DNA of 64,000 bases from Ascidia mentula (Eukaryota; Chordata; Ascidiacea; Phlebobranchia; Ascidiidae): contig OX387200.1 in NCBI GenBank assembly GCA_947561715.1, positions 22,570,501-22,634,500 on the forward strand. The letters are read 5' to 3'. A program made the translations under genes and the position numbers. A model generated the notes under the pieces. The model ran no database searches, had not been told where the DNA came from, and was given only the letters and a program-made list of their open reading frames with translations. This document shows, piece after piece, positions 26,396 through 38,566 of this stretch; within the stretch, counting starts at the first letter, position 1, and the number at the start of each line of letters is the position of its first letter.

Positions 26396-29300
26396 TCATG
26401 TCCAATACCAGCTTTGGTATCTGTTGCCTTCTTTGCAGGTTGTGAGGATAAGTTCCGGGTTCCCATCCTTGGTTACCCCGGCTTGTAAACATTTATCGTT
26501 CAACATGGAACTTATCCTTCCATCCTACAATAAAACAGTGACGTCATATTTTGCTTCCCGGCTGTGACTTCATATTGGTTTGAAGGTCACCGTTTCTAAC
26601 CACAGTAAATTTACGTCACCATATTAGATGATGGTCTAACTTACAGATGAATGAACCCACTGTTGTACACGGGGTGGTTGGCGGTTGTCAGGGGCACAGT
26701 CTAGCATAGTAACCGTGTCGTCAGCACCAACAGCGCTCATGCACATTTCCTTCTCGGAATTAAACCGGACTTCCTTTTTCGTCGTATACTCGAAAAACTA
26801 ACAACATAACAATAATCTTAAATCTCAAAAAAAGTCAAAATCAAACCAACGGCGACGAAGTGAGTGCTGGATTACACGCTTGCTTAGGGACAAAAATCCA
26901 GCAAGCCACATTAATCTCTTCATGATGTAAGTTCAGGATTAAATAGGTTATACGATCAACACATTTAACGTTAATTCCCTCATACATATTCATGAATTTG
27001 TAGCTTTGTTCTTTAATGTTTTTCACTTAACTTTGGGGCGCTTTACATCTTTTTATTGTTTTGCTCCAGGACAAGCAGAGCTCTAAAATCGAGCACTGGC
27101 CAGGTCACAAACATTGCCAGTGTAATTTTCTGGCAGAATTTTAACAAAATTATAAAGAAATTAAAAAGCAAACCCCCCACAATCCACCACCGAAATTAGC
27201 CTCCCAAACTTTAAACCTGTTTTGAATGGAATTTATGGCAAGACCCCAAGGAAAGTGGCCTCCCAAACCACGTGTTAGTAAGATTGGAAAATCTCTGCAT
27301 TGTTTTGAAGTATTTGACCATGTAGTGAATACATTTCCCCCTTCCACTGTTACCAATCTTTACATGAAATAAAAAGTACCTGATTTCCACCTTGGCCGTG
27401 ACAACCAAACACGGAAACCCTTCCCCCAGTCGGATTGTGCTGAGGGGGGGCGTAATCAAGACAATATGACGTCATACCGCTGTTCCGAAACTGGTTGCGT
27501 TAAAGTTTTGCATAACAACAAAACATGTCAAAAAACATCATGTTAGAACTGAACATTTCGCATTTAGTATTCTAGAATATTCTGGGTTCAAACGTTGGTG
27601 ACAACTTACAGCTCCATAATATCCGGGTCGGTCTTCAGGGACGTGAAGGTCCGGATAAACATTTTCCAAATACCATTTAAAATTTTTACACTGGAGGCGC
27701 TCACGTAACATTTTCCGGTCAGATACGTCTCCATAGTCCTCCTGTTATGATGTCATAATTGTGATTATGAAGAGATAAAGTTATTTTAGTATTAACAACG
27801 AGAGAAGTGCAAACAGCCACAGTGGGGGGTTGAATTCTACAAAACAACCAAAAGCTTTTAAAACATTCGCCTAGTAGAGGAATTACCTTTTTCGCGTGTG
27901 GATTCCTTATGTAGAAATGTTGTTTATAATCGTCCATCCACACCTCGGCAGCTCTTAAGGTGTTTGTGACAAACTTCGGTCGGGGGTAGGGTGATTGTTT
28001 GGGGAACACGTGACCTACGTGGGAACAAGGTATTGTCTCCAGTTTCCCGCCGCACATCCATGTCTGTGACCGAATAATGGTTCAGTAATAGCGGAAGTAC
28101 CGGTGTTGATTGTGGTTTAAAGCAAATTTTTTATGACGTTTTTTTTTCCGGAAAGTTAAAGGATTTGTTGACTGACCCTGAATGAAAGTTCCAGATTTTC
28201 CCCGCCCCAGATTTCCATTCCGGCGTCGTAAGTTCCAATGTGGGAAAAATAAGTTTTACTGACGGCGAATAACCCGCCTGCCATGGTAGGTGATCTTATC
28301 GGGTCGACCGGGGATTTCCTTCTCCTCCTCTCATGGTCTGGGATCGTATGCCACTGGAAAGTGAGCCTCCAGTCAAAGCCACCGATCTGTGGCTCGTGGC
28401 CTCCGTAGTAATACCTGAAATATTCAACATTACTGCGGATGCAGGATCCTTTCTCGGTGGTTATTTAATTTTTATTTTGTTAGAACAATTTTTTTTTAAA
28501 TGTTTGAGTCAAAACCTCTAGGGCAATTTGCACGAATTGTATCAACCCGTGTTAAGGCTCACGTTGAACAAATATTAAATAAAACCTTACATTTGTTCAA
28601 TATTTCATTTGATTTTAACGTCATTGGTTCGTGACAAAGTTAAAACGCCCACATACAGGATGTGGGAAACCAACCGAGCTTCTTCACTGAATCCAACACT
28701 CACCACAGCATCCCCGGATAGCAATCATCCTAACTTAAAGGGAGTCGTGACCAACCCTTAATCTCACCAGGCTTTAACCTGAGCCCACCGGCTTAACACA
28801 GGTGATTGTTATGCAATTGAGGCATCACATGTTTTGTAACCTGCCACGCCAACATGTGACAATAAATTGTTGTGGACTTTGTACTTCCCGCCTACTCAAG
28901 GTCATATGGGTTCAAGCCCCATGATGTAACAGATCACTAGAAAATGTTATCGAACAATGTTTAAAGAAACAATGTTTCTATGGTGACCGCGCACGTCATA
29001 GACAAATATTTAACGCCACGTTGCCCCTAAGATGGTTTGACCTTGACAAGGTGCGAATATCCGTAGGAAACACCAGAGCAAAAAATCAGAAGGTGTTTGT
29101 TCACGTGTTGCGAAGGTGGGGGGGCCTCCCTCACACAAACATCATAAAAGTTTAAGTTTTAAGTTTTTTTTAAAGTTTAATTGAGGTTGTATAAACAAAT
29201 TCTCCGTCGGCGCTCAGTATATTATCGAACTTACTCAAAGGTGTTGTAGTCAATAGTGTCGATCACAGGGACAACGATAACTGTTTCATCTTGCATTATC

Positions 29301-31096
29301 CTTTCAAGTAATGGTTCCAGCCACCCAGACATGCACTCGCAGTGACAATCAAGGAAAGTCAGTACCTCCCCTGAAAAAGCAACAACATTTTTTCAACATC
29401 TGGAATAACTTCCAGTGTTGATCACCATCAAATAAGTTTGCTGTAACATCATATAATGAATATAGTATGCGGTTACCACTATACATATTTTAATTGTGGT
29501 CGTAACAAAGAGTTTACACCAATGTGCTATTACGTCACAATCGTGATAAAAAGCAAACTTCCAAAGGAAAAAATATGTAGAAATTAGAAGACATAGGAAT
29601 GTAGCTCTTCTTATACAAGGAAATGAATCATGGTCGTCGATGGAAACCAGCATGTGACACATTTTATTTACCGACCTTGAGCAAGTGAAGCTCCAAGTAA
29701 TCTTGCACGAACCAAACCCTCCCTCTGTTTGGTTCGAACCAAACGAACTCTCTTCATATTATTCAGGAAGTCCTCCAACTTGCCTTTCAGATATGCTGCA
29801 AAATTGAACACGATGTTCAAAAATACTTTGGAAATGCCGGCTAGGCTACATACAATTCCCAGGTTAAGTTTTGTCGTCAGAAATCTGGCGATTCTCTCTG
29901 TGATTTTACAAACCACAAATATATGAACAGACTTAACCGAACTCTTGACAACTTCAACATATTCGCATGAAGTTATTTTTATATTTTGAAATAAAATGCA
30001 AATGACACGAACGAGTCAACGGCCGGTCAGGATATTTTCAGATCAAAAACTCCATGAATTCATCTCTGGTGTTTATCAGGGCTCACGTTTTGGCGGCGTT
30101 CTTGCTGAAGTATTTAAAATGTCAAACAGAATGTCAAAATTATGGTGGTAAACTGAGGCATGATAAACACACGTGACACAAATGTTTTTTTGGCGTTGGG
30201 TCGTTGTAGATGCAATGGCGAGCCGGCAACATTCTCTACGCGGAACTACTAACGTTTGTCGCTGTAATCATCCACCAATATAATTTCTTCAAGCAGTGAA
30301 GTCGGAGAGCTGTGCAGGACGCTGTATATTGTACGTATTAATGTTGACCAGCCCTCATTGTAGAATGCAATAATCACACTAGTCGTAGGCATCCGACGGT
30401 AATTAAACGGAGCCCTCTGTCGGCATCTGCAACATTAACGTAATTATTGTTTATATTGGGATAAATACATTCCACGGGAAGTTTGGGCACATTCTACATA
30501 AATATTTATACCCCTTACATCAACCACGATCCATTGTCACTCTGTCAACTGGGGTACTGCTTATACATAATTAATGAGTAGAGGTTTCGAATTGTTTACG
30601 TCCAGCGTATATTTGAGTTAACTCCAGAACTGATTACAATGTTTGGTTTGCTGCTTGGTAGTAATACATTTTCCAGTTTATGTTTATATAAATATCCAAC
30701 TTGAACTTACTGTTCATGTCGGGAATCCTTAAGGTTCCGGTGGATTGAAATCCTCTCACTTACGAACTGGTTCACAGCAAACGTCTGGATGCTGTCTTCC
30801 ATGCTCTTCTGTTCCTCATCGTTTAAGTTGAGCAACCTCACAGCACTCCCCCCTTCTCCCGGACCTTTCATGTCCATGTCACGTGGTCTGGGCAGGGCGG
30901 GGGCAGAGAGCGCCCTGTAGCGGTCATCCACTACAACCTCATCACTTCCGACACTTTCCGTCCCCTCATCCACGGTCTTGAATATTCCATCCTCTTGGGT
31001 GAGGTAAAAGTACGTGGCTGTCATGACAACGACCGCTGAGAAGGATAACAAGACCCTTTTGATTCTTGACCTTCGGAACTTCACCAAACTCATCAT
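26396..31096 (-). CDS. Polypeptide N-acetylgalactosaminyltransferase B, 10 exons, 584 aa
   Basis: Exons (minus): 30711-31096, 30254-30426, 29676-29795, 29235-29370, 28177-28414, 27887-28063, 27610-27741, 27380-27490, 26645-26797, 26396-26524. The total is 1,755 nt. It shows an N-terminal basic patch and membrane anchor ([20 protein letters not shown]), then a catalytic domain with [20 protein letters not shown], the DxH motif in [18 protein letters not shown] and [15 protein letters not shown] complete three-part ricin lectin domain follows (YCLDY...[15 protein letters not shown]...QQWV, KCLQA...YQSWYW). Exons 4 and 5 have exactly the lengths of those in GALNT-A (136 and 238 bp) and the intron phases match, so the two are tandem paralogues. 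B keeps sequence closer to the family consensus, while A has lost the last lectin repeat. Confidence 0.95.
28868..28932 (+). repeat. Possible tRNA-derived SINE remnant
   Basis: Within a GALNT-B intron, GTTGTGGACTTTGTACTTC is followed by a B-box-like GGGTTCAAGCCCCATG. It loosely matches the fragments at 15,286 and 60,009. The evidence is weak. Confidence 0.3.
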
Positions 31097-34000
31097 GAAC
31101 GTTTATATCTGGACTTGTCACTAACTGTGTCGTCACAATGATACCATTGTTAAAACATTCTTCCCTATGTTAAACTATTAGTTGTGCTAATATTTTCTTT
31201 CCTACGACAATCTAGAGACAAAATTTAGGAATATTAAATTACTCCGGGTTTGAAAAACAAAAGAAAAAATACTGGACGCAACGTGATTTCAGCCCAAACG
31301 ATTCCAAGTCCGAATCGTTTTATCGAGGAACCCAGTGTTCTAATAAACGAGTTGAACGTAAAAGTTTTGCATTGTTTAGTTCTGCAATTACATCGGATGT
31401 AACTGTGACATCACAGTAAATAATCGTTGGTTAAATGTATTTTAATTTTTGTCGTATTCCAGACAAGTTTGTGGTTGACTAAACCGCAAAACTTGTACCC
31501 TCAATAATATTTTTTTAAAAAGTTGATCAGTCAGAAAATATTTGCCGTGAGGGGATACGAAACATCGTAACAAACCTATTCATGACGTCACAACGATCGA
31601 TGTGAGGTAATAAAAGTATTGGAAACTCACTGGCTCGAAATAACTGCGATAAAAAAGTGATTCTTGTTAGGTCCTGGGAGCTTATGCCAAGCCAAGCACG
31701 AAATTGATGACAACCCACTCACGTTTCTCTTGATGCAGAAATTTCTCGAGGAAAACACGTTAACCACGAATTAATACACAACTTGGTAAGTAACGGTTTG
31801 TGTGGAATTGAAAGTTAGATTAAATGTTGGTACATGGAAACTTGCCGTCTTATAGGAAATGAGACTCCACAAAAATATTTGTCCTTACAGAGAATTTGGT
31901 TTAGGTTTGAAAAAATTTACAAAAGTAAATCTACAAACTTTGTTTTTAAGTCCTGTTGATACCCAAACCCTAAATACGTAGGTTAAACATGCAAATAAAT
32001 TGATGCTGTAGGTTAAATTAACGCTTGTAAACTTAATACAATATTAAGAAAACTCTTAAAGCGTGTAAACTTATATCACGCTAAGCTTGTGTTAAAAGGA
32101 CAATTACAGAACACAGCGGCGTAACAGTACAAAGTATTTCGCCTCGGGGTTGAGTCTCGTGTTTTTGCCAAGAGGGAATCGCGGCCTTGCATGCCGATTA
32201 GACACAACGCCATGTTATTAAAATCTTCCTGTCGATTTAGCCGTTTAGAAATCAGTAAAAAAAACTTGGCGGCGAAATGTTTAAACAACCAAAAGAGTGA
32301 CATCATTACCGCTAGACCAGACTGCTGGGAAAGTAAACAATAATCAAATTACGTCACAATGGCATTCTGTCAATACTAAACAGTCTATTTATTAATATCG
32401 ACATTCATATTGCTTATAACCTATTGCATTTAAAGTTTTAAAAGATAGACCAAATTTGGTTGTTTAAACATTTCAAGTTTTAAATTCACAAACGCGCGTA
32501 AGTATTTTAGATTTGGTTTTATTGACATATTACCTGTACGCTGTACCAGTCATTCAACTGCCAGTTTTAAACTAACCTTATATAGCCACTTCCTTAACAA
32601 GCCTGCATCCCACCGTACAGCTTGTACCGGGAGAAACGCAAGCCACAATAAACGATATTGCCACATACGCATTAAAGATCTTTTAATCTTTGCCTGGAAT
32701 TTGGTCAGTTTTTACAACTAACAAAACTGACCAAAATCCAGGCTGGGAGTAAAATAGGTTAAAATCTGATTACGTTCAGACTTCTCTGTACACGGTATAC
32801 ATAAAACTATAGCATCAAACGGCATTAGGACTTACACCTTCTCCTAGAACCCAACCATAACCGAGCAAAGCCATACCTGCTTAGATAGAAGAACAACTAC
32901 ACGCAAACACTAACGTGGAAGTAAACTTCTTCCCATTTACGCGTCACGCACCAGTAACCAACAGGAAGCTTTTTTTCCTTTTTTATCAATAGAAGTAATA
33001 TTGCAAAAGCAGCATACTTTACCTCCGGAATGTTCTTAGCTTTTTTATATGTAAGAAACTGGTTGTGATAGATGATACAAGTCTAATGAAATAGCACATG
33101 CATGCAACGTATTGGATAGCTACATTTTTGTAGTAAGATAAAAAAACATATTTTGACATCTTCGCAAAATTTGTGGCTAAGCAAAAATTAAAAATACAAA
33201 AATGGTTTGACAATAAATTCCGGAATGGTCGGAACCATATTGACAAGAGAGTTTGCTACTAATCGTTGTTGTAAACACAGATTCACAATGATCCATTAAG
33301 GAAGCAAAATACTCACCACGATTGACGGATTATAGTGTTTTGGCAATAATTTCTGGCATCGCATAAACCTGCGTGCGTGTGAATACAAACAACCTGCCAA
33401 AGTTGTGCTAAAAATGTTCACGAACGGTCATCAAATGTTGTTCAGTAATGAATATTGTGTTTGCTTTTAACGTTACTTTTATTTAAATGCAGTATGAATA
33501 AATTGTTTACAACTGGGGTAGAGCTCTGGCATTAAATTTTTATTACAAGTGTAATTTTGTGACTGTATGTGTTAATTTTAGATTTAATTGTTTTAAAATA
33601 TAAAGTTTTTTATTGTTCAGTAATGTGCATTTAAATGTAGCACTAAAGCCAATGAAAACATATATGAATGTAGCTTTTTTGGTTCTAATTATTCTATGCG
33701 AGATTGATGATGGTTATGCTACCGTGCAAGCATTAGACCAAATTTTTTTAACTGGTATTTCAAAAACAAATATCTTTTATTAAACTTGAAAACTCTACGA
33801 TCTATCTGTGACTTCAACATAAAGGTTTTAACAACCAACATTTTTCAGATTTTAAAATATTTAAACTTTAGTTTTGTTGTGCTGCATTCGGACATCTTAA
33901 GTACGACTTGGCCAGATTGAAAAGGATTTTTCAATAGATGTTGATTTCTCCAACTGCCTAACGTTTTTTTTATGTAATGAACTCATTTGTAATTGCTGCA

Positions 34001-34542
34001 CAGATTGCAGACAAAATTTTGAAAATTTTTTCCAATCATCTAGAGGTGGCACAACAGATAACACTATATAAAAAAGTCCTAACACACAGAAGCAGCATAT
34101 AACACACACACACAATAATCAGAGCATTTATTTTTAAGTATGGCTTTGTAGATTATAATTATGTGTGAAAGAGATTGACATGTCATGATTCAACCTTAAA
34201 AATCTTTTAAATTTAAAAATTGTTTACTGTTGTTTGATTTTATTGCTATAGACTTCCTGAAAGGTAAATATTCCTGTTTTATTTGTTACATCACCATGAT
34301 TTTGTTGTGTTGTAACTATTTTGTATGGGGGGTGTTGCTAAACATTCATCGCACATATTTTATGGTTAGAACAGGAAGTGATGTCAGTTTCCCTTGATGG
34401 GGTTCTACGTCATCTGTGTATACTGCTTCGCCTTTTGTTTGTTGCATTCAGGCATTATGGAGAAAAGTTTTAAAAACCAAAACATAGTGATGTCGTTTAT
34501 GAGGCCAAGATATTGCTTTTTGAAAGTTAATATTTTAAAATT
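31097..34542. other. Intergenic, GALNT-B upstream to WIP upstream
   Basis: About 3.4 kb with no supported coding exon. It contains a microRNA-like hairpin at 32,681-32,754. Part of it must hold the GALNT-B promoter. Nothing else was recognised. Confidence 0.45.
32681..32754 (+). ncRNA. MicroRNA-precursor-like hairpin (candidate)
   Basis: Two 32-nt arms (32,681-32,712 and 32,723-32,754) around a 10-nt loop. The core GCCTGGA/TCCAGGC and TTTGGTCAGTTTT/AAAACTGACCAAA pairing is complete. Overall there are 27 Watson-Crick pairs, two wobbles and three mismatches. Size and small internal mismatches fit a pre-miRNA, but a small MITE hairpin would look similar. Confidence 0.35.
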
Positions 34543-34555
34543 ATTCTAGTGTTGT

Positions 34556-34787
34556 GTATAAGCTGCAGACAGATGGCCACTGTTTCAACCTAAAAGGTCC
34601 CATCAGTATACAATCACCGTCATCTGTATAGTCACCACAAAGTGGAAGTCTTTGCTTGGTCGTTTGGTCAGCAAAGTCATCTGATAGTCACATCAGCTGC
34701 ACTGATGAGACTTTTTAGGTCGAAACAGTGGCCATCTGTCTGCAGCTTATACACAATTCATATTATTGGCTCCACATTGCTTATCAT
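34556..34787. mobile_element. Palindromic ribozyme-bearing mobile element, copy 2
   Basis: Same termini as the copy at 3,726-3,989 (begins GTATAAGCTGCAGACAG, ends CACATTGCTTATCAT). It has a matching inverted-repeat plan and shares internal blocks (CACCACAAAGTGGAAG, AGTCTTTGCTTGGTCGTTTG). A 13-nt near-duplicate flanks it: ATTCTAGTGTTGT at 34,543-34,555 and ATTCTTGTGTTGT at 34,788-34,800. It lies about 130 bp upstream of the WIP start codon. Its right arm carries an intact hammerhead ribozyme. Its left arm has a decayed one on the minus strand (CTGATGG core, stem I lost). Confidence 0.85.
34695..34747 (+). ncRNA. Type I hammerhead ribozyme, intact core
   Basis: In order: stem I AGCTGCA (34,695-34,701); core CTGATGA (34,702-34,708); stem II GACT/GGTC with loop TTTTA; GAAA (34,722-34,725); stem III CAG/CTG with loop TGGCCAT; the triplet GTC ending at 34,740; then TGCAGCT (34,741-34,747) closing stem I. 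All invariant core nucleotides of the hammerhead family are present. Predicted self-cleavage is after C34,740. Short stem III and open stem I are the form known from Penelope-like retroelements. Confidence 0.85.
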
Positions 34788-34919
34788 ATTCTTGTGTTGT
34801 TTGTTATGTTTTCCATGCTGTTGTTTCCAGAAGGTACAAAGTGAACCACACATATGGTTTAATGCTCGGAAACATTTTAAACTTTATCATAAAATATTTG
34901 TTAAACGTAAGGCTTGGAC

Positions 34920-37900
34920 ATGCCACCTCCACCACCACCACCACCGTTGACTGGTGTAGTCTCTGCTCCTCCAGCTTTGTCTAAAAATGAAGCAAAGGAT
35001 AGGAATGCCCTGCTTGGTGATATCTCAAAATTCAGGGGAGCCAAATTGAAGAAAGTGCAAACAAATGATCGCAGTTCTCCTCAGCTCAGCAGTAAGCAGC
35101 GATATTATATAGAACTTTAACTTGGTGGTTACAACCACTTGTTCGTGCATCAGGTCTGGTACCGGCCCATGGAGTGAATGTAACCAGTGTATAGTGAAAG
35201 AACAAATTGTTTTTTGATTTAAGGATGCTTCACGTCTCATGTTTATGCAGCTCAAAAACAGACCGCTTAACTTACCCAGCTATCATTAACTGTGTCATGT
35301 TGTGTTGTATTTTCCAAATCACTGATAACAGTGTTATGAAAAGTTGTAACTTATGTTCTGTTTTCCTATCACACAATAACTGCCGGTCCAAAAAAACTTT
35401 ACATGAACCAGACAGTAGTGCAAAAATAGTTTGCTCAACTCAGATAATGTGCAATTGGTTTTTATTTGTCCGTGCAATTGGTCTTGTTGGAGTTGTTAAA
35501 ATTTTTTTCTTGCCTTTTATTCCAACCAATAATTCGTTGTTTAAATCTTTACACAAAATATAAGTTTACAACCCACCAGAATATAAACATCACTAAAAAT
35601 AATTTGTCGATGAAACGATTTCTTCTATAAAAATAAAAAGTTATTTAGTTTACAGAAAATACAATGTTTGATCTATAGCAAACCACATATTAAAAAAAGG
35701 TTTCAACTTAAATAAAATTGAGGTGAAACATTGTCCACAGAACCAAAAACTGGAGGAGGAGGAGGTGGTGGTGGAGGAGGAGGAGGAATGCCAATGGGAG
35801 GAGGTTTGTTTGCAGGTGGAGTCCCAAGACTTCCTAAATCATCATCAGGTGACTTGTTAGTTAGAAAATTCCTATTTAAAAAATCAACAAACCTGAACTT
35901 TTATGTGATTTTATTATCATGAATTTCCAGGTGGGGGTGCCATGCTACCTCCAGGAAGGGGGACTCCTTCTGGAGCGGGATCTTTAAGAGGAGCTCCACA
36001 AGGTTTTAGGTCGCCACGCCAACAACGGCCTCCCCCACCATCACGAAATGAACCTCCACGCTTTGGAAACCAAAGAAATAGTGGTAACCCCCGGCCCATG
36101 AGTGGAGGTGGCCCACGCTTCCCCCCACCCCCCGCTGCAGCAGCCCCTACCCCTCCAAGTAATAGCAGTAAACCTGGCACAATTGGAAGATCATCTGGAA
36201 GAAGCTTTCCTCCTCCACCAGGCAACACAGCTCCCAGCTCAAGATCTGGTCCACCCCCACCTCTACCATCTTCCCGGGGTCCCCCTCCCCAACTCCCGCC
36301 TTCAAGAAACAGTGGACCTCCTCAGCCACCTCCATCCCGGGGAAGCGGACTTCCAGCTCCTCCTTCCAGAAACTCAGGAGGATTTCCTCCACCACCGGCT
36401 CCATCTAGAAGCACCTCTGGTCCTCCACAACTTCCTCCATCAAGAGGAGGAAATGCTCCCCCGCCACCATCAAGAGGTGGACCTCCACCTCCCCCACCTG
36501 GCAGAAACAACTTGCCCCCTCCACCAGGAGCGGCACTTCAAAATTCTCCCAATAGAATGTCCAACAACAGTGGACCACCACCACCACCTCCATCACGTGG
36601 TGATGGACCTTCACGTCGCACTTCATCAATTCATGCCCCCCCACCACCCCCAACTTCGTCCATCCCATCTCGACAGTCAGTAAGAGGTTCTTCACCTGGT
36701 GGAAGGCCTTCTGTAAATGGACCGTCAGACAGGTAGGTTTTGTTTGCACAATATTTTGATCTTGACAAATAAAAAGTGTTTTATTGTGGTTTAATTCATG
36801 CAATGTAATCATGCTTGTTAGTGTAAAAATTGAGTGAAAAATTATGTACTTCTGTTATTTTGTGCACCGTGTTTTTTTGCAATCTTACATTGGCAACAAT
36901 AAATGGTCATTGTGGCCAAATGCCCCGTCCCCTAATTCGATTGTATGAAGTAGATATGGGCCCCCAACCCCCTCAAGCAACCCCATGCGCGGATCTCGAA
37001 GTTCCGTGCATGACCGAGCGCTGCCTCCACCACCATCACGAAACTCCCATTCCTCAATTGGAAGGTTTGTGATGTCATAATGTGGATGCTGGTTTATTTA
37101 ATGGTTCAACGAAGATGTTAAGCGAGTTGTTGTCCTTCCAGTAACAATTATAACACCTGCATCCCAAGCACAACTTTTTCCATGTTGCAGTATCACTTCA
37201 GTAGCTTAAAATCATGTACAACCAATCACTAGCCACCATTTTCCAAAACAAAATGTTTAACTTGGGATATTCCACCAATGGCAGCCACAATATATTCTTG
37301 GTCTCTTTCACTTTATTTTAAAAAAGTTTTTATTCCATTTTTAAGCAAAACCAAGCTATGCATGTGCATGTTGTTTGACCAATAGTATTTATGTATTGCA
37401 TGAGAAATTTATGTGTTTAATGTTCTGTTCGTATGCAAGTAAATGGTGCTCATTCATGGGTGTTTTGTTGGTATTATTTTTATTTCTTTTACATTCTTAG
37501 GCCTAGCACCATTTTTTTTGTTAAATGCAACAAAAACGTCAGTTAACAAAACCTGTTGTGCAACAAAGTAGTGTCATAATCATTCAACTGCTTAAACCCC
37601 AATGCTTCTTGACCTTTAGTTGTAAACATGTCTGTAAATCAGGGTGGTTTTTAGCCACTTCTAAGCAAGTAAAGTTTTCAGTTCCCCTGTACCTTCCCCC
37701 ATATGCGGTCGAATCGCAACTGGAACCAAGTTAGAACTATATAATGCTAGGATTCATTTTTTGATTGGTCCGAGCTGTATATTGTTTGTAATTACTGACG
37801 GTTGCCATAGAAACACACCTCCTCCTCCACCTCCTAATCGCAATGACGCAAAAGGTCCACCGCCTCCTCCTAACAGAATGAATGGGATGCAGAACAGCAG

Positions 37901-38566
37901 AGGATCGATAAGAAATGGACCTCCAGGAGGAGTTTCTGAGGAAGGTAGGAAATGTGTATGATGCAGTCCGTGTTTATATTTTATTATGGAGCTGCAGATG
38001 GTACACGTTGTATCCACCTATACAGTCTTAGCTGGTACTTCCTCAAACAATTGTTCACTTTGTGTTACTTTTCAGTGAGCGTCAATTCATTGGATGCCCA
38101 TAACTAGGTGCCAAACAGCATTTCACAATTGTTTTAATATAGTGTAATGTTTGTCCATTAGATTACCATTGCTTTTGTAAACGTATGCTGTTTGTACAAG
38201 ACACAACAAAAACATTGCATTGTTCCACGACACATGTGTTATGAGATACTTGACTTTGTTCATCCAAGTATTACATTTTGTTTGCAGATGATTTTGAAAA
38301 CCGATTTCAGTTTAGCCCTCACCTCCCAAGCCCAGAACCTTACCAGAATTACCCAAAAACCTATCCAAGCCATAACCCAAGAAGAGGTAATAAATGAGTT
38401 TCCATTTTCCATCACTAAAAATTACATGGATATTTTTTTGTATAAGATATTAATATAACAAGATATATGTGTGTAACACTGTGTGTATCACTATTTCCTT
38501 TCAGCTGCTGCAAATAACAGACGTGTACCCAACGCCAACCCACCTCCACCACCTATGTATGCATGA
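34920..38566 (+). CDS. WAS/WASL-interacting protein (WIP/verprolin family), 7 exons, 495 aa
   Basis: Exons (plus): 34920-35091, 35741-35848, 35931-36732, 36954-37064, 37811-37944, 38288-38386, 38505-38566. The total is 1,488 nt. It is an actin regulator that binds monomeric actin and holds WASP/N-WASP. Seen: an MPPPPPPPP start; a WH2 actin-binding motif (RNALLGDISKFRGAKLKKV, about residues 28-50); a long Pro/Gly/Ser/Arg region with repeated PPPPSR and PPPPPP blocks, the latter a kind bound by profilin or SH3 domains; and a C-terminal WASP-binding motif (ENRFQFSPHLPSPEPYQNYP) like the ESRFYFHP...PPPEPY segment of WIP. ATG 34,920 is chosen because the family begins MP-polyproline. Which WIPF paralogue it matches is not resolved. 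A ribozyme-bearing element lies just upstream. Confidence 0.93.

Noticed and set aside
35942-36736. Long overlapping open frames on both strands across the proline-rich WIP exon
   Set aside because: They are shadows caused by the repetitive CCx/GGx composition; only the plus frame continues correctly through the neighbouring splice sites and into the WASP-binding motif.
36830-37072. 80-aa open frame over WIP exon 4
   Set aside because: It runs in a different frame from WIP; the correct exon (36,954-37,064) uses the frame giving SRSSVHDRALPPPPSRN.
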